This document shows positions 11,635 to 22,823 of a DNA stretch of 64,000 nucleotides, piece after piece. The DNA is from Cavia porcellus (Eukaryota > Chordata > Mammalia > Rodentia > Caviidae): NCBI RefSeq assembly GCF_034190915.1, contig NW_026947545.1:1550001-1614000 (forward strand), given 5' to 3'. The notes under the pieces are model-generated. The model did not search any database, was not told the origin of the DNA, and saw nothing but the letters and a program-made list of their open reading frames with translations. The first letter of the stretch is position 1, and every line of letters begins with the position of its first letter. Made by a program: the position numbers and the translations under genes.

Positions 11635-12620
11635 AAATTAGTGGCAATGTAGCATGGAGAAACGCACCACGGAGTGGTCAGCATGGGGAGGTCAGGGAAC
11701 ATGCCGTGGCAATGTAGGATAGGTTTCTGAAAAACATCGCGGGGTGGTGCGCATTGTATGGGTGTGTAACACTACATTCACTGGTATGAGTGAGAGAAAC
11801 ATCACGGGGTGGTGTGAATCGGAGCGTGTGAATTAGGATAGGCAATGAGTGGCAATGTAGGATGCAGCAAAGCACCGCGGGGTGGTCAGCATGGGGTGGT
11901 CAGGGAACATGCAGTGGCAATGTAGGATAGGTTTCTGAAACATCGCTGGGTGCTGCGCATTGTATTGGTGTGTAACATTACATTCACTATTAGGAGTGAG
12001 AAAAACATCACGGGGTGGTGTGAATCGGAGGGTCTGAATTAGGATAGGCAGTGAGTGGCAATGTAGGATGGAGAAAAGCACTGCGGGGTGGCCAGCATGT
12101 GGAGGTCAGGGAACATGCATTGGCAATGTAGGATAGGTTTCTGAAAAACATAGCGGGGTGGTGCGCATTGTATGGGTGTGTAACATTACATTCACTAATA
12201 GGAGTGAGAAAAACACGGGGTGGTGCACATTGTATTGGTGTGTAACATTACATGCACTAGTAGGAGTGAGAATAACATCACGGGCTGGTGTGAATCCGAG
12301 GGTCTGAATTAGGATCTGCAGTGAGTGGCAATGTAGGATGGAGAAAAGCACCGCGGGGTGGTCAGCATGGGGAGGTCAGGGAACATACAGTGGCAATGTA
12401 GGATAGGTTTCTGAAAAATATCGCGGAATGGTGCGCATTATATGGTTGTGTAACATTACATTCACTAGTAGGAGTGAGAAAAACATCACGGGGTGGTGTG
12501 AATCGGAGGGTCTGAATTAGGATAGCAAGTGAGTTGCAATGTAGCATGGAGAAAACCATCGCATGGTGGTCAGCATGGGGAGGTCAGGGAACATGCGGTG
12601 GCAATGTAGGATAGGTTTCT
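11635..12620 (+). repeat. Duplicate block, copy 1 (partner 19964-20887)
   Basis: Unit order and private changes (AGCATGGAGAAACGCACCACG, a 2-bp deletion giving CTGAAACATCGCTGG, CACTAATAGG) match 19964-20887. The unit at 12074 is 270 bp with two B modules, one shortened by 3 bp. Its partner at 20403 is 208 bp with a single B, so one B was gained or lost after the duplication. Confidence 0.8.
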
Positions 12621-13927
12621 GAAAAACATTGCGGGGTGGTGCGCATTGTATGGGTGTGTAACATTACATTCACTAGTAGGAGTGAGGAAAACATTATGGG
12701 GTTTTGTGCATTTTATGGTTGTGTAACATTACATTCACTAGTAGGAGTGAGAAAAACATCACAGGGTGGTGTGAATCGAAGGGTCTGAATTAGGATAGCC
12801 ACTGAGTTGCAATGTGGGATGGAGAAAAGCATCGCGGGGTTGTCAGTATGGGGAGGTCAGGGAATATGCAGTTGCAATGTAGGATAGGTTTCTGAAAAAC
12901 AACGCGGGGTTGTGCGCATTGTATGGGTGTGTAAAATTACATTCTCTAGTAGGAGTGAGAAAAACATCACGGGGTGGTGTGAATCAGAGGGTGTGAATTA
13001 GGATAGGCAGTCACTGGCAATGTAGGATGGGGAAAAGCACCGCGGGGTGTGCAGCATGGGGAGGTCAGGGAACATGCAGTGGCAATGTAGGATAGGTTTC
13101 TGAAAATCATCGCGGTGTGATGCGCATTGTATGGGTGTGTAACATTACATTCACTAGTAGGAGTGAGAAAAACATCACGGGGTGGGGTGAATTGGAAGGC
13201 TGAATTAGGATACGCAGTGAGTCGCAATGTAGGGTGGAGAAAAGTACCGCGGGGTGGTCAGCATGGGGAGGTCAGGGAACATGCAGTGGCAAAGTAGGAT
13301 AGGTTTCTGAAAAACATCACGGGGTGGTGCGCATTGTATGGGTGTGCAACATTACATTCACTAGTAGGAGTGAGAAAAACATCACGGGGTGGTGCGCATT
13401 GTATTGGTGTGTAACATTACATTCACTAGTAGGAGTGAGAAAAACATCACGGGGAGGTGTGAATCCGAGGGTCTTAATTAGGATAGGCAGTGAGTGGCAA
13501 TGTAGGATGGAGAAAAGCACCTCGGGGTGGTCAGCATGGGGAGGTAAGGGAACATGAGTGGAAATGTAGGATAGGTATTTGAAAAACATCGCGGGGTGGT
13601 GCGCATTGTATGGGTGTGTAACATTACATTCAGTGGTAGTAGTGAGAAAAACATCACGGGGTGGTGTGAATCGGAGGGTCTGAATTAGGATAGCCAGTGA
13701 GTGGCAATGTAGGATGGAGAAAAGCACCACGGGGTGGTCACCATGGGGAGGTCAGGAAACATGCAGTGGCAATGGAGGATTGGTTTATGAAAAACATCTC
13801 GGGGTGGTGCCCATTGTATGGGTGGGTAACATTACATTCACTATTAGGAGTGAGAAAAACATCACGAGGTGGAGTGAATCGGAGGGTCTGAATTAGGATA
13901 GGCAGTGAGTGGCAATGTAGGCTGGAG

Positions 13928-13997
13928 GAAAGCATCGCGGGGTGGTCAGCATGGGGAGGTCAGGGAACATGCAGTGGCAATGTAGGATAGGTTTCTG
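13928..13997 (+). repeat. Module A of the satellite unit
   Basis: A 70-bp module. The head matches the shared core as CACCGCGGGGTGGTCAGCAT in most copies (CATCGCGG in this one). The middle is G-rich (GGGGAGGTCAGGGAACATG) and the tail contains GTGGCAATGTAGGATAGG, which recurs near the end of module C. The bases just after the A-tract are the most variable part between unit types (CACCGCGG, CAACCTGG, GGACGGCGG, CTCCGCGG, CCACCGCGG, TCACCGCGG) and serve as the name-tag of each unit subtype. Confidence 0.85.
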
Positions 13998-14062
13998 AAA
14001 AACATCGCGGGGTGGTGCGCATTGTATGGGTGTGTAACATTACATTCACTAGTAGGAGTGAG
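13998..14062 (+). repeat. Module B of the satellite unit
   Basis: A 65-bp module with head ACATCGCGGGGTGGTGCGCA. Its second half holds the 12-bp dyad TGTAACATTACA and, a few bases on, the palindrome ACTAGT, then a tail GTAGGAGTGAG that aligns with the module C tail GTAGGATGGAG. This is the only module that changes in copy number: one copy in 208-bp units, two in 273-bp units and four in the 409/410-bp units. Confidence 0.9.
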
Positions 14063-14135
14063 AAAAATATCACGGGGTGTTGTGAATCGGAGGGTCTGAA
14101 TTAGGATAGGCAGTGAGTGGCAATGTAGGATGGAA
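14063..14135 (+). repeat. Module C of the satellite unit
   Basis: A 73-bp module. The head is the shared core with a CA in place of the first CpG (usually CATCACGGGGTGGTGTGAAT; TATCACGGGGTGTTG in this copy). The middle is CGGAGGGTCTGAATTAGGAT and the tail is GAGTGGCAATGTAGGATGGA, which repeats the module A segment GTGGCAATGTAGGAT. Variants at the tail (CACTGAGTTGCAAT, CAGGGAGTGGCAATGTACG, AATTAGATTAGG, AATTATGATACG) separate unit subtypes. Confidence 0.85.
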
Positions 14136-15902
14136 AAAAGCACCCGGGGTGGTCAGCATGGGGAGGTAAGGCACATGCAGTGGCAATATAGGATAGGTTT
14201 CTGAAAAACATCGCAGGGTGGTGCGCATTGTATGGGTGTGTAACATTACATTCACTAGGAGGAGTGAGAAAAACATCACGGGGTGGTGTGAATCGGAGCT
14301 TCTGAATAAGGATAGGCAGTCAGTGGCAATGTAGGATGGAAAAAAGCAACCTAGGGTGGTCAGCATGTGGAGGTCAGCGAACATACAGTGGCAATGTAGG
14401 ATAGGTTTCTGAAAAACATCGCGGGATGGTGCGAATTGTATGGGTGTGTAACTTTACATTCACTAGTAGGAGTGAGAAAAACATCACAGGGTGGTGTGAA
14501 TCGGAGGGTGTGAATTAGGATAGGCAGTGAGTGGCAATGTAGGATGGAGAAAAGCACCGCAGGGTGGTCAGGATGGGGAGGTCAGGGAATTTGCAGTGGC
14601 AATGTAGGAAAGGTTTCTGAAAAACATAGCAGGATGGTGCGCATTGTATGGGTGTGTAACATAACATTCACTAGTAGGAGTGAGAAAAACATCACAAGGT
14701 GTTGTGCATTTTATGGTTGTGTAACATTACATTCACTATTAGGAGTGAAAAAAACATTAGAGGGTGGTGTGAATCGGAGGGTCTTAATTAGGATAGCCAC
14801 TGAGTTGCAATGTAGGATGGAGAAAGGCATCGCGGGGTGGTCAGCATGGGGAGGTCAGGGAATATGCAGTGGCAATGTAGGATAGGTTTCTGAAAAACAT
14901 CTCGGGGTGGTGCGCATTGTATGTGTGTGTAACATTACATTCACTAGTAGGAGTGGGAAAAACATCACGGGGAGTTGTGAATCGGAGGGTCTGAATTAGG
15001 ATAGACAGTGAGTGGCAATGTAGGATGGAGAAAAGCACCCGGGGGTGTGCAGCATGGGGAGGTCAGGGAACATGCCGTGGCAATGTAGGACAGGTTTCTG
15101 AAAAACAACGTGGGGTGGTTCGCATTGTATGGGTGTGTAAAATTACATTCTCTAGAAGGAGTGAGAAAAACATCACGGGGTGGTGTGAATCGGAGGGTCT
15201 GAATTAGTATAGGCAGTGACTGGCAATGTAGGATGGGGAAAAGCACCCGGGGGTGTGCAGCATGGGGAGGTCAGGGAACATGCCGTGGCAATGTAGGATA
15301 GGTTTCTGAAAAACATCGCGGTGTGATGCACATTGTATGGGTGTGTAACATTACATTCACTAGTAGGAGTGAGAAAAACATCACGGGGTGGTGTGAATTG
15401 GAAGGCTGAATTAGGATACGCAGTGAGTCGCAATGTAGGGTGGAGAAAAGTACCGCGGGGTGGTCAGCATGGGGAGGTCAGGGAACATGCAGTGGCAAAG
15501 TAGGATAGGTTTCTGAAAAACATCACGGGGTGGTGCGCATTGTATGGGTGTGCAACATTACATTCACTAGTAGGAGTGAGAAAAACATCACGGGGTGGTG
15601 TGAATCGGAGGGTCTGAATTACGATCGGCAGTGAGTGGCAATGTAGGATGGAGAAAAGCACCGCGGGGTGGTCAGCATGGGGAGGTCAGGGAACATGCAG
15701 TGGCAATGTAGGATAGGTTTCTGAAAAACATCGCGGGGTGGTGCGCATTGCATGGGTGTGTAACCTTACATTCACTAGTAGGAGTGAGAAAAATATCACG
15801 GTGTGGTGCGCATTGTATTGGTGTGTAACATTACATTAATTACTAGGAGTGAGAAAAACATAACGGGGTGGTATGAAACGGAGGGTGTGAATTAGGATAG
15901 GC

Positions 15903-16892
15903 ATTGAGTGGCAATGTAGGATGGAGAAAAGCACTGTGGGGTGGTCAGCATGGGGAGGTCAGGGAACATGCATTGGCAATGTAGGATAGGTTTCTGAAAA
16001 ACTTCGCGGGGTGGTGCGCATTGTATGGGTGTGTAACATTACATTCACTAGTAGGAGTGAGAAAAACATCACGGCGTGGTGCGCATTGTATTGGTGTGTA
16101 ACATTACATTCACTAGTAGGAGTGAGAAAAACATCACGGGGTGGTGTGATTCGGAGGGTCTGAATTAGATTAGGCAGTGAGTGGCAATGTAGGATGGAGA
16201 AAAGCACCGCGGGGTGGTCAGCATGGGGAGGTCAGGGAACATGAAGTGGCAATGTAGGATAGGTTTCTGAAAAACATCGCGGGGTGGTGCGCATTGTATG
16301 GGTGTGTAACATTACATTCACTAGTAGGAGTGAGAAAAGCATCACGGGGTGGTGTGATTTGAGGGACTGAATTATGATACGCAGTGAGTGCAATGTAGGA
16401 TGGAGAAAAGCTCCGCGGGTTGGTCAGCATGGGGAGGTCAGGGAACATGCAGTGGCAATTTAGGATAGGTTTCTGAAAAACATCGCGGGGTGATGCGCAT
16501 TGTATGGGGGTGTAACATTACATTCACTAGTAGGAGTGAGAAAATCATCACGGGGTGTTGCGCATTGTATGGGTGTGTAACAATACATTCACTAGTAGGA
16601 GTGAGAAAAACATCACGGGGTGGTGTGAAGCGGAGGGTCTGAATTAGGATAGCCAGTGAGTTGCAATGTAGCCTGGAGAAAACCATCGCTGGGTGGTCAG
16701 CATGGGGAGGTCAGGGAACATGCAGTGGCAATGTAGGATAGGTTTCTGAAAAACATCGCGGGGTGGTGCGCATTGTATGGCTGTGTAACACTACATTCAC
16801 TAGTAGGAGTGAGAAAAAGATCACGGGGTGGTGTGAATCGGAGAGTGTGAATTAGGATATGCAATGAGTGGCAATGTAGGATGGAGAAAAGC
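15903..16892 (+). repeat. 1-kb block, copy 1 (offset 5931 bp)
   Basis: This holds units of 273, 206, 273 and 208 bp, including GCTCCGCGGG and CCATCGCTGGG types, and matches 21834-22823. Both edges lie in the C-tail/A-head box, the same places where the 4062-bp duplication begins and ends, so it looks like a block placed between the two 3.1-kb copies. Confidence 0.84.
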
Positions 16893-19800
16893 ATCGCGGG
16901 GTTGTCAGTATGGGGAGGTCAGGGAATATGCAGTTGCAATGTAGGATAGGTTTCTGAAAAACAACGCGGGGTTGTGCGCATTGTATGGGTGTGTAAAATT
17001 ACATTCTCTAGTAGGAGTGAGAAAAACATCACGGGGTGGTGTGAATCAGAGGGTGTGAATTAGGATAGGCAGTCACTGGCAATGTAGGATGGGGAAAAGC
17101 ACCGCGGGGTGTGCAGCATGGGGAGGTCAGGGAACATGCAGTGGCAATGTAGGATAGGTTTCTGAAAATCATCGCGGTGTGATGCGCATTGTATGGGTGT
17201 GTAACATTACATTCACTAGTAGGAGTGAGAAAAACATCACGGGGTGGGGTGAATTGGAAGGCTGAATTAGGATACGCAGTGAGTCGCAATGTAGGGTGGA
17301 GAAAAGTACCGCGGGGTGGTCAGCATGGGGAGGTCAGGGAACATGCAGTGGCAAAGTAGGATAGGTTTCTGAAAAACATCACGGGGTGGTGCGCATTGTA
17401 TGGGTGTGCAACATTACATTCACTAGTAGGAGTGAGAAAAACATCACGGGGTGGTGCGCATTGTATTGGTGTGTAACATTACATTCACTAGTAGGAGTGA
17501 GAAAAACATCACGGGGAGGTGTGAATCCGAGGGTCTTAATTAGGATAGGCAGTGAGTGGCAATGTAGGATGGAGAAAAGCACCTCGGGGTGGTCAGCATG
17601 GGGAGGTAAGGGAACATGAGTGGAAATGTAGGATAGGTATTTGAAAAACATCGCGGGGTGGTGCGCATTGTATGGGTGTGTAACATTACATTCAGTGGTA
17701 GTAGTGAGAAAAACATCACGGGGTGGTGTGAATCGGAGGGTCTGAATTAGGATAGCCAGTGAGTGGCAATGTAGGATGGAGAAAAGCACCACGGGGTGGT
17801 CACCATGGGGAGGTCAGGAAACATGCAGTGGCAATGGAGGATTGGTTTATGAAAAACATCTCGGGGTGGTGCCCATTGTATGGGTGGGTAACATTACATT
17901 CACTATTAGGAGTGAGAAAAACATCACGAGGTGGAGTGAATCGGAGGGTCTGAATTAGGATAGGCAGTGAGTGGCAATGTAGGCTGGAGGAAAGCATCGC
18001 GGGGTGGTCAGCATGGGGAGGTCAGGGAACATGCAGTGGCAATGTAGGATAGGTTTCTGAAAAACATCGCGGGGTGGTGCGCATTGTATGGGTGTGTAAC
18101 ATTACATTCACTAGTAGGAGTGAGAAAAATATCACGGGGTGTTGTGAATCGGAGGGTCTGAATTAGGATAGGCAGTGAGTGGCAATGTAGGATGGAAAAA
18201 AGCACCCGGGGTGGTCAGCATGGGGAGGTAAGGCACATGCAGTGGCAATATAGGATAGGTTTCTGAAAAACATCGCAGGGTGGTGCGCATTGTATGGGTG
18301 TGTAACATTACATTCACTAGGAGGAGTGAGAAAAACATCACGGGGTGGTGTGAATCGGAGCTTCTGAATAAGGATAGGCAGTCAGTGGCAATGTAGGATG
18401 GAAAAAAGCAACCTAGGGTGGTCAGCATGTGGAGGTCAGCGAACATACAGTGGCAATGTAGGATAGGTTTCTGAAAAACATCGCGGGATGGTGCGAATTG
18501 TTTGGGTGTGTAACTTTACATTCACTAGTAGGAGTGAGAAAAACATCACAGGGTGGTGTGAATCGGAGGGTGTGAATTAGGATAGGCAGTGAGTGGCAAT
18601 GTAGGATGGAGAAAAGCACCGCAGGGTGGTCAGGATGTGGAGGTCAGGGAATTTGCAGTGGCAATGTAGGAAAGGTTTCTGAAAAACATAGCAGGATGGT
18701 GCGCATTGTATGGGTGTGTAACATAACATTCACTAGTAGGAGTGAGAAAAACATCACAAGGTGTTGTGCATTTTATGGTTGTGTAACATTACATTCACTA
18801 TTAGGAGTGAAAAAAACATTAGAGGGTGGTGTGAATCGGAGGGTCTTAATTAGGATAGCCACTGAGTTGCAATGTAGGATGGAGAAAGGCATCGCGGGGT
18901 GGTCAGCATGGGGAGGTCAGGGAATATGCAGTGGCAATGTAGGATAGGTTTCTGAAAAACATCTCGGGGTGGTGCGCATTGTATGTGTGTGTAACATTAC
19001 ATTCACTAGTAGGAGTGGGAAAAACATCACGGGGAGTTGTGAATCGGAGGGTCTGAATTAGGATAGACAGTGAGTGGCAATGTAGGATGGAGAAAAGCAC
19101 CCGGGGGTGTGCAGCATGGGGAGGTCAGGGAACATGCCGTGGCAATGTAGGACAGGTTTCTGAAAAACAACGTGGGGTGGTTCGCATTGTATGGGTGTGT
19201 AAAATTACATTCTCTAGAAGGAGTGAGAAAAACATCACGGGGTGGTGTGAATCGGAGGGTCTGAATTAGTATAGGCAGTGACTGGCAATGTAGGATGGGG
19301 AAAAGCACCCGGGGGTGTGCAGCATGGGGAGGTCAGGGAACATGCCTTGGCAATGTAGGATAGGTTTCTGAAAAACATCGCGGTGTGATGCACATTGTAT
19401 GGGTGTGTAACATTACATTCACTAGTAGGAGTGAGAAAAACATCACGGGGTGGTGTGAATTGGAAGGCTGAATTAGGATACGCAGTGAGTCGCAATGTAG
19501 GGTGGAGAAAAGTACCGCGGGGTGGTCAGCATGGGGAGGTCAGGGAACATGCAGTGGCAAAGTAGGATAGGTTTCTGAAAAACATCACGGGGTGGTGCGC
19601 ATTGTATGGGTGTGCAACATTACATTCACTAGTAGGAGTGAGAAAAACATCACGGGGTGGTGTGAATCGGAGGGTCTGAATTACGATCGGCAGTGAGTGG
19701 CAATGTAGGATGGAGAAAAGCACCGCGGGGTGGTCAGCATGGGGAGGTCAGGGAACATGCAGTGGCAATGTAGGATAGGTTTCTGAAAAACATCGCGGGG

Positions 19801-19965
19801 TGGTGCGCATTGCATGGGTGTGTAACCTTACATTCACTAGTAGGAGTGAGAAAAATATCACGGTGTGGTGCGCATTGTATTGGTGTGTAACATTACATTA
19901 ATTACTAGGAGTGAGAAAAACATAACGGGGTGGTATGAAACGGAGGGTGTGAATTAGGATAGGCA
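16881..19965 (+). repeat. 3.1-kb block, copy 2 (4062-bp higher-order period)
   Basis: This is the second copy of 12819-15903. It is separated from the first by the block 15903-16892, so the local period is 4062 bp. To its right it continues into the 11.6-12.6 kb type of sequence, which shows that the duplication joined formerly distant parts of the array. Confidence 0.88.
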
Positions 19966-20887
19966 ATTAGTGGCAATGTAGCATGGAGAAACGCACCACG
20001 GAGTGGTCAGCATGGGGAGGTCAGGGAACATGCAGTGGCAATGTAGGATAGGTTTCTGAAAAACATCGCGGGGTGGTGCGCATTGTATGGGTGTGTAACA
20101 CTACATTCACTGGTATGAGTGAGAGAAACATCACGGGGTGGTGTGAATCGGAGCGTGTGAATTAGGATAGGCAATGAGTGGCAATGTAGGATGCAGCAAA
20201 GCACCGCGGGGTGGTCAGCATGGGGTGGTCAGGGAACATGCAGTGGCAATGTAGGATAGGTTTCTGAAACATCGCTGGGTGCTGCGCATTGTATTGGTGT
20301 GTAACATTACATTCACTATTAGGAGTGAGAAAAACATCACGGGGTGGTGTGAATCGGAGGGTCTGAATTAGGATAGGCAGTGAGTGGCAATGTAGGATGG
20401 AGAAAACCACCGCGGGTTGGTCAGCATGGGGAGATCAGGGAACATGCAGTGGCAATGTAGGATAGGTTTCTGAAAAACATAGCGGGGTGGTGCGCATTGT
20501 ATGGGTGTGTAACATTACATTCACTAATAGGAGTGAGAATAACATCACGGGCTGGTGTGAATCCGAGGGTCTGAATTAGGATCTGCAGTGAGTGGCAATG
20601 TATGATGGAGAAAAGCACCGCGGGGTGGTCAGCATGGGGAGGTCAGGGAACATACAGTGGCAATGTAGGATAGGTTTCTGAAAAATATCGCGGGATGGTG
20701 CGCATTATATGGTTGTGTAACATTACATTCACTAGTAGGAGTGAGAAAAACATCACGGGGTGGTGTGAATCGGAGGGTCTGAATTAGGATAGCAAGTGAG
20801 TTGCAATGTAGCATGGAGAAAACCATCGCATGGTGGTCAGCATGGGGAGGTCAGGGAACATGCGGTGGCAATGTAGGATAGGTTTCT
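19964..20887 (+). repeat. Duplicate block, copy 2 (partner 11635-12620)
   Basis: The partner of 11635-12620 at offset 8329 bp, falling to 8267 bp after the unit at 20403. That unit lacks the second B: it passes from CACTAATAGGAGTGAG directly to AATAACATCACGGGCTGG, which in the partner lie on either side of the extra module. Confidence 0.8.
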
Positions 20888-21833
20888 GAAAAACATCGCA
20901 GGGTGGTGCGCATTGTATGGGTTTGTAACATTACATTCACTGGTATGAGTGAGAAAAATATTACGGGGTGGTGTGAATCATAGGCTGTGAATTAGGATAG
21001 GCAATGAGTGGCAATGTAGGATGGAGAAAAGCACCGCGGGGTGGTCAGCATGGGGAAATCATGGAACATGCAGTGGCAATGTAGGATAGGTTTCTGAAAA
21101 AGTTGTGGGGTGGTGCGCATTGTATGGCTGTGTAACACTACATTCACTAGTATGAATGAGAAAAACATCACGGGGTGGTGTGAATCGGAGGGTGTGAATT
21201 AGGATAGGCAATGAGTGGCAATGTAGGATGGAGAAAAGCACCGCGGGGTGGTCAACATGGGGAGGTCAGGGAACATGCAGTGGCAATGTAGGGTAGGTTT
21301 CTGAAAAACATCGCGGGGTGGTGCGCATTGTATGGGTGTGTAATGTCACATTCACTAGTATGAGTGAGAAAAATATCACTGGGTGGTGTGAATCGGAGGG
21401 TCTGAATTAGGATAGACAGGGAGTGGCAATGTACGATGGAGAAAATCACCGCAGGGTGGTCAGCATAGGGAGGTCAGGGAACATGCAGTGGCAATGTAGG
21501 ATAGGTTTCTGAAAAACATCGCGGAGTGGTGCGCATTGTATCGGTGTGTAACATTACATTCACTAGTAGGAGTGAGAAAAACATCACGGGGTGGTGTGAA
21601 TCGGAGGGTCTAAATTAGAAGAGGCAGTGAGTGGCAATGTAGGTTGGAGAAAAGCACCGCGGGGTGGTCAGCATGGGGAGGTCAGGGAACACGCAGTGGC
21701 AATATAGGATAGGTTTCTGAAAAACATCGCGGTGTGGTGCGCATTGTGTGGGTGTGTAACATTACATTCACTAGAAGGAGTGAGAAAAACATCACGGGGT
21801 GGTATGAATCGGAGGGTCTGAATTAGGATAGGC

Positions 21834-22823
21834 AGTGAGTGGCAATGTAGGATGGAGAAAAGCACTGTGGGGTGGTCAGCATGGGGAGGTCAGGGAACAT
21901 GCATTGGCAATGTAGGATAGGTTTCTGAAAAACTTCGCGGGGTGGTGCGCATTGTATGGGTGTGTAACATTACATTCACTAGTAGGAGTGAGAAAAACAT
22001 CACGGCGTGGTGCGCATTGTATTGGTGTGTAACATTACATTCACTAGTAGGAGTGAGAAAAACATCACGGGGTGGTGTGATTCGGAGGGTCTGAATTAGA
22101 TTAGGCAGTGAGTGGCAATGTAGGATGGAGAAAAGCACCGCGGGGTGGTCAGCATGGGGAGGTCAGGGAACATGAAGTGGCAATGTAGGATAGGTTTCTG
22201 AAAAACATCGCGGGGTGGTGCGCATTGTATGGGTGTGTAACATTACATTCACTAGTAGGAGTGAGAAAAGCATCACGGGGTGGTGTGATTTGAGGGACTG
22301 AATTATGATACGCAGTGAGTGCAATGTAGGATGGAGAAAAGCTCCGCGGGTTGGTCAGCATGGGGAGGTCAGGGAACATGCAGTGGCAATTTAGGATAGG
22401 TTTCTGAAAAACATCGCGGGGTGATGCGCATTGTATGGGGGTGTAACATTACATTCACTAGTAGGAGTGAGAAAATCATCACGGGGTGTTGCGCATTGTA
22501 TGGGTGTGTAACAATACATTCACTAGTAGGAGTGAGAAAAACATCACGGGGTGGTGTGAAGCGGAGGGTCTGAATTAGGATAGCCAGTGAGTTGCAATGT
22601 AGCCTGGAGAAAACCATCGCTGGGTGGTCAGCATGGGGAGGTCAGGGAACATGCAGTGGCAATGTAGGATAGGTTTCTGAAAAACATCGCGGGGTGGTGC
22701 GCATTGTATGGCTGTGTAACACTACATTCACTAGTAGGAGTGAGAAAAAGATCACGGGGTGGTGTGAATCGGAGAGTGTGAATTAGGATATGCAATGAGT
22801 GGCAATGTAGGATGGAGAAAAGC
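21834..22823 (+). repeat. 1-kb block, copy 2 (offset 5931 bp)
   Basis: This matches 15903-16892 and has a third relative at about 45068-45790. After its right edge the array continues with CACCGCGGGGTGGTCATC, where copy 1 continues with CATCGCGGGGTTGTCAG. Confidence 0.84.

Larger units (their letters stand above)
13928..14135 (+). repeat. Representative 208-bp satellite unit (A-B-C)
   Basis: A near-consensus short unit. It divides into module A (13928-13997, 70 bp), module B (13998-14062, 65 bp) and module C (14063-14135, 73 bp). All three start with an A-tract followed by CAYCRCGGGGTGKT and all three carry a GTAGGA-containing tail, so the 208-bp unit is itself an old trimer. The consensus composition counted by hand is A58 C27 G78 T45, which is 50.5% GC with a strong excess of G over C on this strand. 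About 218 units in the window have this A-B-C form. Confidence 0.93.
12819..15903 (+). repeat. 3.1-kb block, copy 1 (4062-bp higher-order period)
   Basis: This matches 16881-19965 unit for unit. Differences are very few: G at 14576 against T at 18638, and G at 15285 against T at 19347, are examples. The left edge is at ATGGAGAAAAGCATCGCGG, in the C-tail/A-head box. The right edge is in the C tail, where GGCATTGAGTGG here becomes GGCAATTAGTGG at 19965. Confidence 0.88.
8601..21640 (+). repeat. Middle zone of the array with a 4062-bp higher-order period
   Basis: Only satellite units are present. Long units start at 9040, 11388, 12074, 12552, 13240, 14550, 15654, 15927, 16406, 17302, 18612 and 19716. 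Typical unit subtypes have GTGTGCAGCATGG in module A (12.9-19.4 kb), a C module with GAATTGGAAGGCTGAATTAG, and a 207-bp unit with AACATGAGTGGAAATG. The segment 12819-15903 recurs 4062 bp later, and the 9.15-11.63 kb segment is an older relative of 13.35-15.9 kb. Several units are 206 or 207 bp through single-base deletions in the GGTAAGGCACATG part of module A. Confidence 0.85.

Noticed and set aside
13928..13997. Canonical G-quadruplex motif
   Set aside because: Module A has GGGG, GGGG and GGG runs, but loops of about 10 and 6 bases and no nearby fourth run, so the usual G3+ N1-7 pattern is not met. Only two-layer forms are possible.
13990..14010. CENP-B box (NTTCGNNNNANNCGGGN)
   Set aside because: GTTTCTGAAAAACATCGCGGG looks roughly similar, but it has TTCT for TTCG and the CGGG lies four bases too far. 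No unit examined has the required spacing.
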